The translations under genes were made by a program, and so were the position numbers. From the NCBI GenBank assembly GCA_021234535.1, contig CM037840.1, forward strand, positions 27,347,020-27,411,019: a stretch of DNA of 64,000 nucleotides, written 5' to 3'. Under the pieces are notes generated by a model. It had not been told where the DNA came from, did not search any database, and saw only the letters and a list, made by a program, of their open reading frames with translations. The stretch's first letter is position 1, and each line of letters opens with the position of its first letter. This document shows positions 11,930 to 24,283 of the stretch, piece by piece. The DNA comes from Stichopus chloronotus. Its lineage: Eukaryota > Echinodermata > Holothuroidea > Aspidochirotida > Stichopodidae.

Positions 11930-12720
11930 GTCAAAGTTAATAGATAGGTGACCCATGGTCTGAAGATGTGTTTCGCATAAAAACTTAACATCGGAGGTCA
12001 AAGGTCAAACTCAAATTGGCAACATGTTTTGGAAAAGGAATGTCACGATTGCCTGCTAGACAGTAAGTCCAACAAACCTCAGTGACATGTAGTTTTCACC
12101 AATAATGTCATAGGTCAAAGTTCAAGGCTATTACAGCATATAATGCAGTATAGTAGCTTCTGGTAATATAAGGTGCCAATATGACTAATCACTTCTTTGT
12201 TTTTAGATGCAGAATGCGACTTAGTATTTCAACCTGTGGAACTATGTTTTAAGCTGAGCAATTATTCCTATGACTAATAAAAATGTCATTTTCTATGCTG
12301 TAGTGGTACCCTCACTCAGTATGTTTTGCAGTCGCATATATACCGCTAGACAAGGAGGAAATTAGACAGTGCATATTGGACCAAAAATTTTATCAAGTGG
12401 CGGCCCGCTGATCTGATAAATAAAGGGACATTATTTTGAGGCACAAGAGTAGACCTTATTCAGTTGAAGTAATTCTACATGGGAACACGGTTGACAACTT
12501 CCACGCATGTTAACACAATCAAAAGATTGCCCATGTGCGCAACACTTACGTTCATGGTCAAGTGTACCTACCGTCTAGTCTGTGTAGCATGTGCAATTTC
12601 AGCATGCACAATCATAATAACATGCGTGCACGTTAAGGACTGAATCATGGAAAACGATTTATAGATGATACATGCAACTCCTTGGATAGGGCCTCTTGTT
12701 TTTTCTCATCCCATCCCTAT
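11930..12720 (+). repeat. Dispersed repeat, copy A (contains a perfect AGGTCA DR1)
   Basis: Aligns in the same orientation with 13650-14530. Shared landmarks include GGTCTGAAGATGTG versus GGCCTGAAGTTGTG, the AGGTCAAAGGTCA-type motif, a GGGCTGAT or CCGCTGATCTGA block followed by AAATAAAGG, and the CGTGGTCAAG or CATGGTCAAG block. Positions 11995-12007 read AGGTCA-A-AGGTCA. No reading frame was recognised. It is probably an old transposable-element fragment or local duplication. Confidence 0.55.
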
Positions 12721-13126
12721 GCATACAGGATGAGATATTGCAGTTGCGGTGGGCTGATAGAATGTATTGTGGCTCTCTCAGTTGACATAAGAACAGTTCC
12801 CATGGTAACACGTACGGTTGCTATATGAGACATGTTGGTCTAACCTGGTAGGTAACAGTTGATCCTGAGACCCCAATTATGGTACGGATAAAAATGCCAA
12901 AATGTGTGAAGATGTGGGTGTCTGTGTACGTGCCCTTGTTTTTGGGTGGGAATCGAGGACCAAATCAATAGATTTTAGGTCCTCTGTAGAACATCTAATA
13001 GATTTCTCCGGTCCTCTCAAGAATAACAATAAAGAGTCTATTGTTAAGGTTAGGGTTGAGGAAGAAAAAAGCAAAAGAAAGCACAATGAGTTCCTCGGAA
13101 TGAATGGAAAACAAAGCGTGCCTGTG

Positions 13127-13153
13127 GGTGTCTGTGTGTGTGTGTGTGTGCGT
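13127..13153. repeat. (GT)n microsatellite
   Basis: A TGTCTGTGTGTGTGTGTGTG-type run, in the spacer between the two dispersed repeat copies. It creates spurious TH-repeat reading frames on the minus strand. Confidence 0.8.
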
Positions 13154-13649
13154 TGACAATTGGTGTCAGTCGGGAACGTTGTTATGAAATCGCTCATACC
13201 AATCGGGGACCCAACTGGAATTGGGGACCGTCCCCCGTTTCAAAGTTGACTTTTAAATAGCGCTCAAAGCGGCATGCAAGCTATCTATTGAATTTGAAAG
13301 AGTATAGACGAAGTCCCCATTGAGATGTGAGTGTTGTGATTGAGTGTTGTGTTACGTCCTCATTTGCAGGTGTTTGTGTGTAAGGCACCATGTCCACGAT
13401 TCCCTAGTGACAAACCGATACACACGCACTATTACAGTCATAAGTATTAATTTCAAACAATTAAGTGCCCTCATTTTTGCTTTGGCAAAGGGTATTATTT
13501 CCCATCAATATAACCTACTACAATGTTTATCTACAGCCGTCCACGGTTGAATAGTAAAATGAACGGGTCCCCGTTTGGCGATGTAAAACTATATGTGTGT
13601 GTGTATGTCCGAAAGAAAATTTCAATGCTAAAAGCTTGCGTTGACAGCT

Positions 13650-14530
13650 CCTCCTGGACCGCAAAGCCAATTAGGGTCAGAGTTGGTAGATAATTGATCA
13701 ATGGCCTGAAGTTGTGTCTCCCGTCCAAATTTAAGATCATGGGTCAAAGGTCAGATGTCACAGGTCAAATCTCCAATCTTTAAAATGCTTTCAAAAAGTG
13801 TGTGTGATTTCCGACTAGGGTGTACGTCTAGTGAACTTCAAACGTGGTCGTTAGGTACCTGATTATGATAAGTAGTGTTCACCCGATCAGTGTCGTCATA
13901 GGTGAATAGGGTACATAGTACAGTACGGTAGGTTCTGTAAGTACAAGGTTCAACATAACTTCTTAGATCTTTCCTTTTCCATACAATGTGAATAATATTT
14001 CAACCTATCCAACTACGTGAGGACTGAGCGATTATATTTAAGAACAATGTCATTTTCCGTGCTTTTGGTAATACCCTTACTTAGTATCTTTGTACTACTA
14101 AATGTCCTGTGTACACTAGCCAAGGAATTGAATAGCTTACAATACATATTGGCGGTAACAGAAATTTAGTTATGCAAATGATCGTGACGTGTTCTTAGAA
14201 CTACTATAAAAGCGTGGTGGTGGGCTGATTTGAGAAATAAAGGAAACCAAAGGATTACTTTGACGAACACGGCGATCTGCATGGGGGTGTGTACTTTGAC
14301 ACTCACGAGACTTCTATATTCACACAGCTCTTGCGCGTTCCTTGCACATCCGTGGTCAAGGGCACTTGAGCCTAGCTACGTGTACTTATACACTGTGTAT
14401 AGGTAGGGCGCTGGGTGTTCGTTCAACTATTATAGATACATCTATAAGAGCCAAAGATTATGGACAACGATAGAGATGAGATGCTACTCCTTGAATTGCC
14501 CTCTTTTCTCTCTCTCTTTTCAAACAACCA
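13650..14530 (+). repeat. Dispersed repeat, copy B
   Basis: Second copy of the 11930-12720 repeat. It has a slightly changed DR1 (GGGTCA-A-AGGTCA, about 13741-13753) and a third AGGTCA half-site near 13762. Alignment with copy A continues to the CTACTCCTTGAATTGCCCTC block near 14490. Limits are approximate. Confidence 0.55.
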
Positions 14531-15105
14531 GTCCGGTCACGTTATGGTCAAAAGTGGTATATCATTACATTTACAGCCTATATGTAATTGATGAACATAT
14601 CTACATGCAGTGACAGTTTTCTAAAAAAAATATACATACAGAGAGACCTCATCACATCAAGGCGGTGTGGGGTATGGTGAGGTGTCAAGCTTGTCTTCTG
14701 ATCTCCCCTTCAGTGTTTTGGCATTCATTCTGCTCACATTGCTGAAATAATAAATGAATTAACAAATGTTCCATTGATGAAAAAAGCTCTTCAAATATCT
14801 CTGTCAGGTGTAAAGGGTTTATTTTCATACATAAGGTGGTAGAGGAACAGTTTCATGATGTATAAATTCGTGGGCAATGAACAACGTGAAATGATAACGT
14901 TGCAAAAATGTTGCACAACCTGAGAGCATTTACCTGTTTGCTTTTATCACAAAACAGTAAACAATTTGTATTCACGAAGAAAAATCATACGACCGTAAAT
15001 GCACAAAAGAGATCGCTGATAGAATAGCAAAATAAATGAAAGACGAGTGAATCATGTGGAAAACTTCTAACAGTTTGTAACTTGTGTTGTCTTCTTTCTT
15101 ATCAG

Positions 15106-15235
15106 AAGCTGGTTGTGTCTACCTTGGCACAGATGTAGAGTACTCTGTGTCAACTCTTCCGTTGTCTGATGGTGACTCAACGGTGGGTTTGGGAGTCACA
15201 TGCAGCTACGTTTCAAAGATTAAGCTTATCCAAGC
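15106..15235 (+). CDS. Candidate internal coding exon, unidentified
   Basis: A pyrimidine-rich acceptor (CTTCTTTCTTATCAG, ending 15105) and a consensus donor (GTAAGT at 15236) bracket 130 bp. One frame is open across it and encodes a peptide containing GCVYLGTDVEYSVSTL and LGVTCSYVSK, with two cysteines about 30 residues apart. The base composition is less AT-rich than its surroundings. The spacing recalls a small extracellular Cys-bridged module, but no family was recognised. No partner exons were found nearby. The splice-site pairing could be chance, so this is a prediction only. Confidence 0.35.
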
Positions 15236-16889
15236 GTAAGTTTCCTTATTTGAAAGACTACGTGCTTAGTCTGCTTTAGTTAGTACATTAGCACAATGAG
15301 TCGTTAAGGAAGCGGAAGTTAAACGCGCTTTCAGCACTGTATGACTACAAGATACGAATTTGGAACCTCACCCCTTCATTACTTTCACATGACTGTCCTA
15401 AATGGAAATTGTAAAATGTACATTTTACAGAAAATAAACAACGAAATACAGAAATGGTCTGGTAATTAGTTCTTAGGCAATTTCTAATTCATGTTTATTT
15501 CTTTGTCTCAATTTTCTGTAAATTTACAAACAGTTTTTACAGTCTACCTTTCCTTACTTTGCTTCGTTTGCCTTTCTTTTATTTATAAGATTTTCATATT
15601 ACCATTTTCTGTTCTATTACATTTTTTGCATGTGTTTCCATGTATTTAAAAAAAAATAATCCCGGCGGCAAACAATTTAAAATGACTCTACTCTATAAGA
15701 ATTTGTTACTCTCTGAAAAGATCTCTGATGCATATTCAAACCTTTTCATCAAGAGGAATGGCTGAATTGGGCAAAGAACTAAAGAGCGGGCATGCAGCAA
15801 TGACACTATCTAGGCACAGGGGCACCTTCAGTTTGTGCATAGCACACAATACTCTATGGGATAGAAATGCCTCTCAGATTACAGGGAATATGTACTTTCC
15901 AGTCTCTGTGGCCTTGCAAATTGTAGCTGAGTAATATTTTTGGTTTTAATCACAGATTCGGTTATTTTTTCGTCACCTTTTTACAAGTTTCTTATTTTAA
16001 AAAGTGGAAAATGCCCCCTTGCCGACAACCGTGTATGTGTGTTTTATTACTTAATCTACATCAGTTTACCATGGCCAGAATTGACTATTGTAAACAATTT
16101 CAGCATAAAATTATGTGCAATGCTTTCAAAACGAGTTCTTTTTCTCTATTTTATGATGAAAATCACAGTTTTAATTTTGTTACCATCCCTATTTTCACTC
16201 TTTGAAATCTCACCGGAAAAATCAATGGCATAACCCACAGTTATTCTGGTTATATGACTATCCGTCACTCCCCATGGGCTCATGTCTCATCTTTCTCCTA
16301 CCCATGCTTCTCTAGAACCTTCACCGCCCCCCCCCCCCCCACTCTTACTCTCTTCAGGTTATCGATAGCGCATCGATACCGATATTAATCTATACAAAAG
16401 TAACAGCACAGTAATTCGTATACTTGTCCACCACAGAGTAGTAATAGCTTATGATAACATATAATATCAATATATACTGTGTTTGTGAAATATTGCACAT
16501 CAAAAATGTCTTCTACGTATATGCAAAACGTCTGCATGCATTCTGTAATGTGTATGTTATCTTTACCTATATGTAAACTGGGACACTTACGTTTCTAAGC
16601 ATATATGTTCTTCACCTCTAAGTAAGACCTATTTGAACAAAAACAGTACAGACAATTAGTTTTTCATGCCTCAGTTGCTAAGACATCCACATGGGACTTC
16701 TACAGTCCTTGCGGATACCATTACACCTCACCATATACATAATTCTCACTTCTGTAATCTCATAACAAAGACCTTTGTTTAAATTAACGTTATTGTGTAA
16801 ACAGAGCACTTACGTCCGTAGATATGAACGGTAAAGACTTATTCACCAAAATGTGGTTCATTTTGTTACCTAATTAAAAAACAAGGATA
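15236..16889. other. Spacer without a recognised gene
   Basis: AT-rich sequence with a C-run near 16327-16340. Only short reading frames without recognisable domains were seen. Confidence 0.6.
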
Positions 16890-17696
16890 GAACTTTGAAT
16901 CTGACTTGTTACCCGTGTATTGTGCAAACCACAAGGAAACACACCTTACTTCACATGTCTCTGTGGAAAGTTGGCCTCCTGCAGTGCATGTTGCCACATA
17001 ATTTCCAGGAGATGAAAGCCAACTTCCTTGAAGTTCACATAAAAAAAAAACTGGGTTTGTGTGACATGGAAAGGGTCTGAAGCCAAACGTGAGGGCAGCA
17101 GTGGAGACAGTCCAACCTCAGAAAAGACATTATATTCACGTTTTGCCACCGCGTTTGGAGATCTTGTCGTTAAGGCAGTAGGAAATCCTCCTCACCCAAA
17201 AAAAGAAGCACCAAGAGAACAGAAAATTTAAAGTGTTTTAGTCTCCATTTATTGAAAGGAAAAGTGCAGAGTTGCTAGCACAACAAAACTTGTGAAACTC
17301 TTAACTTATAGTGAAAGTAAATCATTTAGATGAAACCCTCAAAGAACCATAATGGCATAGGTCGTTTGAGCTAGGATGTCAGTGTCTTTCAGGAAATTCG
17401 AATGCTGTTTCACTAACCAAAAGTCACGCTCTGCATTGCATCTGAATATGGCTATTGACTTCCTTCTTCACCTTATTCACACTTTAAATTATGTTAGCTA
17501 TATATACGGATTTCCTCATGGATAATCAAGTGCATTCTGTTTGTAAGAAGAGACATTTACGAGTGAGGTTCTTTGACTTCCAATTGAAAAGAGGAAATTA
17601 CACTCCCAAATAAAATCACGTTGGATGCATAAATGGATTTTGCAGACTTACACTTGGAAACTGATCAATTTACATTATACAACATGACCACCATTA

Positions 17697-18895
17697 TTAT
17701 CGTTTGGACAAAAAAAATGACGGAGGTGTATCTTCGATGTTGAACTTCTGCAGGGCAGAAACCTGAGTCTCAAAGCTGGTGCTCGATCTCTCTGTTATAG
17801 AAATCCCTATCCAAGACTGTGCGCACCTTGCACACTTGAACGTCTTGAGAAACGCTGATCGGTAAACGGATCCAAAAGTGTTGTAAATGATTGGATTTAT
17901 CCCCGAATTTAACAACGAGAGGGTGAGAACGAGGTAGATATATGTTTTGGTGCCTCTGTTGCTGAACGAAACACCTAGACTGAGGGCGATACAGGAGAAA
18001 ATGTCCTGCAGCAGGACAAAAAGACAAAAGACGAGGGTGTTGGCGACCACCATTTTGGTCATGTTCCTCTGTTCCCTGGCGTATCGCTTCCCGCTTCCAT
18101 TTACCCTGCGCAGACTCGGTACTTTCCCGAGCTCTCTGTAAATGAGCAGTGACAGAGTCACAGAGATGAGGATTGTCGCGAGGTCCAGAACCACCATAAT
18201 ATAATTGATGGCAACTACTGACCCTGCTATTGCTTCATGTAGCTTCGTCGGGAGCTTCCTGACCCAGACGGGCTCGCTGCTCTCCGGACAATCGACTTCT
18301 TCCGTTTTCCAACTCTTGAAAGGATGACCGAAAGCACGAAAACAAGGATCGTCACGGACCCCGCGAGTAGGCACTTTATGATGGCAAAGCCGAAGAAAAA
18401 CTTGGCGTTCTGCTTCGGTGTCGACGTGAAATTGGCCATGGGCCTACATATCGCTTTGTACCTCTCTACAGTGACCATAACGATCAAAAGAGAGGACATC
18501 ATCTGAAAGGGGAACCTGATAAACAAGATCAGATAAATGTTAAAAGAAAATATTTTGTTCGCAAAGTCTAACAGCCACCTGAACGCCATCAGAGTAAAAC
18601 AGATAGACAAGCAGGCATCCATAAATGACAGGGCTGCTAGAAGGACCCTAACGGGCGTCTGTCTGAGATGGCGTTGCATTGCGACCGTAAAGAGAAACAA
18701 CAAGTTGGATAAGAGTGCCAATATGCCGACAGCTATAGTGGTCGTGGTTAGACTTTGTATAAAATGGTGTATTTCATCGTAGTAAAAGTCACAGAAATGT
18801 AAATACGATGAATAACTGTCTGCACTAGAGTAACTACTCGAATCGATCGATAAGCTGCTGCTCAAGTCGGGTGTTAGTTCCACGGTAGTTCCCAT
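17697..18895 (-). pseudogene. Class A GPCR, copy 3: single 1-base deletion in ECL2
   Basis: Begins at the ATG at 18893-18895. The N-terminal frame covers the Ser-rich tail with Cys (LHFCDFYYDE), TM1, TM2 (LSFMDACLS), TM3 (TVERYKAICRPM) and TM4 down to about 18320. The remainder lies in the adjacent frame: ECL2 with DCPESSEPV, TM5, TM6 (VFCLFVLLQDIFSC), TM7 (LNSGINPIIYNTFG) and a cytoplasmic tail ending at 17697. The junction is ATCCTTTCAAGAGTTGG here versus ATCCTTTACGAGACTTGG in copy 2, that is, one base short. ECL3 and TM7 are in frame in this copy, unlike copies 1 and 2. Restoring one base would give a full-length receptor of typical size, so it is either barely decayed or an assembly error. 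The ligand is unknown. Confidence 0.85.
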
Positions 18896-19559
18896 TGTGA
18901 TGTAATATCAAGATAACGTAATGTTTCTGTTTAGAAACCTAGATGTAAATCCTGTTGTAAAAATGATTAATATGAAATCGAGAACACGTTCAAGGTAGAG
19001 AAAAGTCAAGATTGATAATTCTACCACGCCAATGAAAATATTGAATGGAATATGTCAACGTCGTCTGCTAAATACGAATTGAAAATGTACTGTGTCTACA
19101 GAAGTAACAAGGGTTGATACAACTTTTTTTTCGTATGAATAGCAAATGTCCCTAGCAAACAAGATCAGTATATTAAAACAGTACGTGGACACAAACCATT
19201 TGATGTTCACCTTAACTGGCGGACATTTCCAGTTACGATGAGACCACAGACGAGGAGGACACACGGCACATATGTTGTATCTGTAGAAGTATGGGTAGAC
19301 ACAACAATATTGGCAAATGGCGTTAGAAAATAAATTCTGTCTATTAAAAACGCTCAGAGGATATGACATGTACCATTAAATATTCTCTAAAAATGCTGAA
19401 CAGGTACGGTAATAGCGAGAAGACGTTAACGGAAAAGACGCAGTACAGAATAATGTAGTTCGAGATGAAAGCTAAAAAAAAAACAATAAAGAGTTGATGA
19501 AGTGTGTTCAGAGCAGCCAGTCGAACATGATGGATTCAGGTGGTTTTCATGTTATAAAA

Positions 19560-19820
19560 TTTCGGGTAGTTGTTGTAGTAGTTAGATTGGGTAGCACTGA
19601 TAGAAGAAACGGTTGTGGCTGGAATAGCTCATAGAAAATACGGCACCTCTAGAAGTAGAGGTACTGTTCTACAAGTAAAATACTGGAAGTATATAATACA
19701 ATAGCAACATCATGCCTTATGAAGACAACTCATTGGTAGTTGTACTCCTACTAGCAAATAAATGAGTAACAGTAGTTGTGGTAATACTGGTACTAGCTTT
19801 GCAACAGCTGACCTCGAGTA
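19560..19820. repeat. AGT/GTA-rich tract upstream of GPCR copy 3
   Basis: Third copy of the tract seen at 2170-2480 and 10060-10350. It shares the GAAGAAACGGTTGTGGCTG block and the GCTCATAGAAAATACGGCAC stretch. Confidence 0.6.
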
Positions 19821-21060
19821 GGTGTATCAATGTTGCATTCCATTAAGCAATGCAATGAGCACATATCGGACCTGCCAGCACTTTGTTATGCTTCAAAAAA
19901 TATCAGGAAATCTCTCCTTCAGGATTTTGGCGCAATTGAGCAAATAAACATCCAGGTTCATGACTCTGAGGTACATTGGCACGTTCTTTGAGTATCCGTC
20001 TGCTTTGATATGTAACACTTGCCGACAAAATGTTACTGATACCGACTAAATAACATTCCTCGGTTTAACTTAAACCTTTCCAAAATCGTCTGAAGTGAAG
20101 ATGTCAGTGGCGTTACTTTTTGCATTAAACAATTCCAAGTGAATAACGTGAACAAGATCACTGCCGAATTACATTGACATTTCCATATTTTACTTGAAAA
20201 TAACAAACAACACAAGACTCCTGAAGCATGTAAGCTTTACGTCGCAAAAGTTGGCGCTTAGCTCAGAGCACAGTCTCAGTTACAAACTGATGAAGTTGAA
20301 GTTCTCCCATTTTTTCAAGTTATTTCAGGCTGATTAGATGAGTTACATAAACGTGAACGATGTTCAGTACAAACCAGAACACATGTTTTTGAGTTCCATT
20401 GTTTTCCAACTGAACGTCCAGAAAACTAGTTTTACACAGAAAATAAAAACTTCTGGGAGAAGTACACACAAGAAACACCAAGCAGTGAGTGACTGTCAAC
20501 AAAATCGTTGGCACATTAAATCTTATGAATATGTAGTCGATTTGTTAGTGTCAGTATTTTTATTATTTTTATTTTTTGCGTCCTTTATTCTTTTCTCTCA
20601 GAAAGTTACCAGGTGGTCTTAAGTCACTCGACAGGTATCCATACAAATCGGCAGAGAACGCTTCCTAACAGAGGAACACTGATCATACTCTGGATGTATG
20701 CTACGTTTTCCTAAAATAGGTTTCTGTGGTGGCAACTATTTCAACAGTGCCTCACTGAATTGCACATTGAAAAGTGAATGCCACAAAAGAGATCCGGGTA
20801 TTTTAAAAACGTAGTACGGAAGAGTTAAATGTACATATTCTCCTTAAAGGACTTGTTTGTAAGATACAAGTAGTGAAATAAGTACCGTACGGCGTTCGCG
20901 TGGTCAGCTGGAGCAGTATGATTTGTTCCAGCACCCCCCCCCCCCCCACCTCTTCTTTCCCATGGTTAAATGGGTACAATAATGAAAAAAAAGGAAACGT
21001 TGACGTTAGATTTGTATGGAATAAGACAGAAAAAATAAGCCCCACATGTTACGTAACAAA

Positions 21061-21298
21061 CTAACACAGAATAGAAATGAAAGTGATTGGAATGCTCTCC
21101 TTAGTGTTTACAAACGAACAAACAATAGAGTATGAGAAGGCGTCAATTAAAGGAGCAACTTTACCTGTTAAGTACATGTCACTGATTTTATTTACCAGTC
21201 AACTTTCCTTAGCATACTAAGGTACTACGAAATGGTCAAACTAAGAGAATCCCCGTGTGTAACATATACAAATACACCTTTGATGAGGGAGCTATTTA
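21061..21298. other. Short spacer, nothing recognised
   Basis: Spacer between duplication block 3 and the 315-bp tandem duplication. A long C-run lies just upstream at 20934-20948. Confidence 0.5.
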
Positions 21299-21895
21299 CG
21301 ATTCAATTTGATGGACGGAAATTTGTGGCCAGACACTTCTTTGCATTAGCACTGATTTATATGCACAAAGCAAAAGCACAAATTGAAACAAAAAAGAATT
21401 GACCTTTTACATCACTGTGCATGTGACACTTGAGTAATTATACTATAGTTATTAACATTGCCGTGTGACTATATTTCAAAATCCTCACAATTATAGGGGA
21501 TCACATCAATGTATCGTTTTAAGTAACATGCAATCTGCTTTCACTGTCCTGCTTGAGTCACTTTGTGAAAATTTTGTTTCAGTTTGGCACATGTTGATTT
21601 TTAATGAGTAATTAACGATTAACTTTGATTGAGGAAAATTTGTGACCAGACACCATTTCACATTAGCACTAATTGGTAGGCACATAGCCAGAGTACAAAT
21701 TTAAAATTGACATTTTACGTCCCCTACGGATGTGAAATGTTTGTAATTATGCTAATTTCCAGCATTTGCCATGTGGTATAACTTTCAAAATCATCACAAA
21801 TTTATGGGGCTCAATATGTCGCTTTAAGTGACACAGATTTATCGTGTTGTTCCCCTGCTTGAGTCAGTTTGTGAAAATTTTGTTTCAGTTTTCGG
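21299..21895. repeat. Tandem duplication, about 315-bp period
   Basis: Two diverged copies, about 21299-21585 and 21613-21895. Both run from AATTTGTGGCCAGACAC-like sequence through CATTAGCACT and end in CTTGAGTCA(C/G)TTTGTGAAA followed by ATTTTGTTTCAG. The shared TTTTGTTTCAG end resembles a splice acceptor, but no coding sequence follows. Confidence 0.7.
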
Positions 21896-23221
21896 ATATT
21901 TTTCTTCAGCCGCGAATTATTCATGTCAGGTTTTCTTTGAGTGTCCGTTTTCAACGGTCACTTTGCATGTCAAAAGTAGGATACGATGACGTAAGTGCAC
22001 CACTTATAACGGTGGTGAATATATATATAGGCATTAGTGTGTCATGAACACGTAAGGGATAAGATGATGATTGTCTCACAGCATGACAATATTTACATAG
22101 CATCTTTCATAAAAGAAAAGACAATTTACATTCTTGGAGAAAAAAATGGCACACTTTTATATTTCTTTGTTGAATTTAAGAGAGTTAAAAAGGAAAATGA
22201 TATTGAATCATTGAATCTGTTTCGCGACGAATCCAGCAGTTCTCGTCAGACTCAGCTGAGAGGGAGTTGGTACTTTAAAGAGTTTCAAACAGAACAATGC
22301 AAAAGTAAACACTATTAAGAGTTAGAAAAACATGTAAAATCTATCCACGACATATTAGACTAAGGTACTTCCTGATGATGCTGATACGTTATATGTACAG
22401 TACACAGGCTCCATATTTAGCGTGTGCGATAGTATACCATAAGACTGAGTACGCAAAACTGCACCGTAAGCGTTTGGCAGAGTTTCTTTGTTACAACGTA
22501 ATATTTGTTCAATTAGACTATGGGGCATGTTCTAATATAGCTACTAAAGATTAAGCTTTGTTCTCTCCATGTTGGCAGGGAATAAAAATTCGCTTTTCTT
22601 GCAGAAAAATGGTATTCCTAAATGAAGTCATTCGATCCCACTCCGAGTCGGGTCACAGTGGCCAGAAAAACAGGATTGAAAATTCTATAAAATATGCTAA
22701 TTTCAGTAAAAATCCACATGAAGATAATGTTCAAATTACTGTTTGTGAGTGTATGGAAACCTTGAAATGAAGCGAAATACATGATATTAAAATTCGTAGA
22801 AACGAATTTAAATCTAGCAAGGGAAGGGTAGCGAGTAGGGGGTCATTATCTGAAAATTGTGTTAGCGCCCTCACTTGGTGTGCTTCTCAGATTTTCACTG
22901 AACTACTTAACTTAAGTCAATTCACATAAAAAAGCCATCTGATATTGCTAAATGCATTGCAGGGGTGGCTCGGGTGTCATATATTGTCGTTTTAAGGATA
23001 TATTATTTGCTTAAAATTAAAAAGAAAATTGGAAACTGTAAATAACGAGTCTGCTATGTATGTCTACAAAATTCCGCTCTTAAATTGAGGTCGATATTTA
23101 AATTAAAAATTCAGAACTAGCCCCTGAGCGCATACACTGACAACCCTCCACACTTTTGACTTTTTAGGTAGTAGTCACTTGATCGAAAATTTGCCCTATT
23201 ATGTGAAAAGAGCAATATTGC
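21896..23221. other. Spacer without a recognised gene
   Basis: AT-rich sequence with no domain-bearing reading frame on either strand. Confidence 0.55.
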
Positions 23222-23376
23222 AGCAATGACCTCCCCCTTCCCTCCACAAGAAAAATCTTGCTTCCGTTATGTGTATTTTAGTAAAGGAATGGTATTTTTT
23301 GATGACCTCCCCTTCCCTCCACAAGAAAAATCCTGCGTCGGATATGTGCACTTTACGTAAGAATTGGTATTTTTTC
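23222..23376. repeat. Two-copy tandem repeat, about 77 bp
   Basis: TGACCTCCCCCTTCCCTCCA at 23226 recurs as TGACCTCCCCTTCCCTCCA at 23303. Both are followed by CAAGAAAAATC and end in GGTATTTTTT. Confidence 0.8.
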
Positions 23377-23640
23377 AAAAGTATCATTTTATAGTATAAA
23401 ACTAAGTGGTCACCGCTACGGAGGTATATGCATGGAATCAGATGCGCGCAAAGCACGTTTTGGTGGCATTTCAGAATTCAGGAATTTCAGTAGAAAATTC
23501 GGGCAACATTTTCCCTTTTGCCTCTTCCATGCCGTAATTAGTATGCATCAAGAGATCATGGTGAGAATGGTAAAGACTAGGGCTCAAGAATATCTAGAGT
23601 GAGTCTTTAGGGCACATTTGCTACTCGGGAAAAAAGTGGG

Positions 23641-23656
23641 GGGGGCACGTGCCCCC
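23641..23656. repeat. 16-bp perfect palindrome with CACGTG core
   Basis: GGGGGCACGTGCCCCC sits in a longer G-run then C-run context. It contains a canonical E-box, but the flanks look like repeat-derived sequence, so a regulatory role is not assumed. Confidence 0.6.
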
Positions 23657-24184
23657 TTCCCCCCGGTTCCTACCCCCCTGATTGGCCCAATAACCAAAAT
23701 ACCTTTTCAACATCATGTGATATAGGATTAGCTTAAACGATATGACTCCTAAAATCACTGACATTGAGAAACATTTCCTAAATACGTAAAATCAGGCCAA
23801 ATCTATTTACTTGCCAGTCCCACCGTTTTTTTTTTTGTTTTTTTTTTTATATTTTTTTTTAACTGATTACTCATAAAAACGCCCTGGCTGTTCGAGTCAG
23901 GAGTGTACGGCATTTTTCTGGGAATTTCCGAAAAGGTTGTTTTTTTTTATCTATTCGCCAATATTCCGTTCCGCTGCGGCTTTCGGCGAAACAGTTTGGT
24001 CGTTGATCTTAGCCTTCCCAAAGGCTGTTAGTGTATCTTCCCATTTTGTCAACTTTTCATGCCTTCTTTTGAGCAAAATTACCCCAAAAAATAGCGAATG
24101 AAAGACCTATCTCACAATGTTTATGAAAATGGCCGGCTGCCTTAAAAGGTTTGGTGAGAAAAGACGAGAAAAGATTTGCCCCGG

Positions 24185-24283
24185 AAAAAAAAAAAGTTTG
24201 TACGAGGTGGGACTCGAACTCGCAACACAATTTTTTCTAAAACTACCTGGGCGAACGGCTTACCACTACACCATCGTGATCTT
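24185..24283 (-). ncRNA. tRNA-like sequence with pol III boxes (tRNA pseudogene or SINE head)
   Basis: On the minus strand, positions 24273-24263 read TGGTGTAGTGG, matching an A box. Near 24220-24210, AGTTCGAGTCC matches a B box followed by a CCACC T-stem end. A run of 11 T on the transcribed strand (24195-24185) follows directly and would act as a pol III terminator. The core from ATCACGA to TCGTACA is about 82 nt. Only the inner four base pairs of the acceptor stem form and no normal anticodon arm folds, so a functional tRNA is unlikely. Confidence 0.55.

Larger units (their letters stand above)
16890..21060 (-). repeat. Segmental duplication block 3 (GPCR-bearing)
   Basis: Co-linear with block 2 from its lower flank (GTTGGCCTCCTGC near 16972 versus GTTGGCCTTCTGA near 6914) through the GPCR to the upstream GGAGCAGTATG landmark near 20910. 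The GPCR 3' flank is close to that of copy 2: ATCACGTTGGATGCATAAAT occurs in both, near 8261 and 17616. Limits are approximate. Confidence 0.65.

Noticed and set aside
12877..13197. Overlapping open frames rich in Thr-His or Val-Cys repeats
   Set aside because: Produced by the (GT)n microsatellite and low-complexity flanks.
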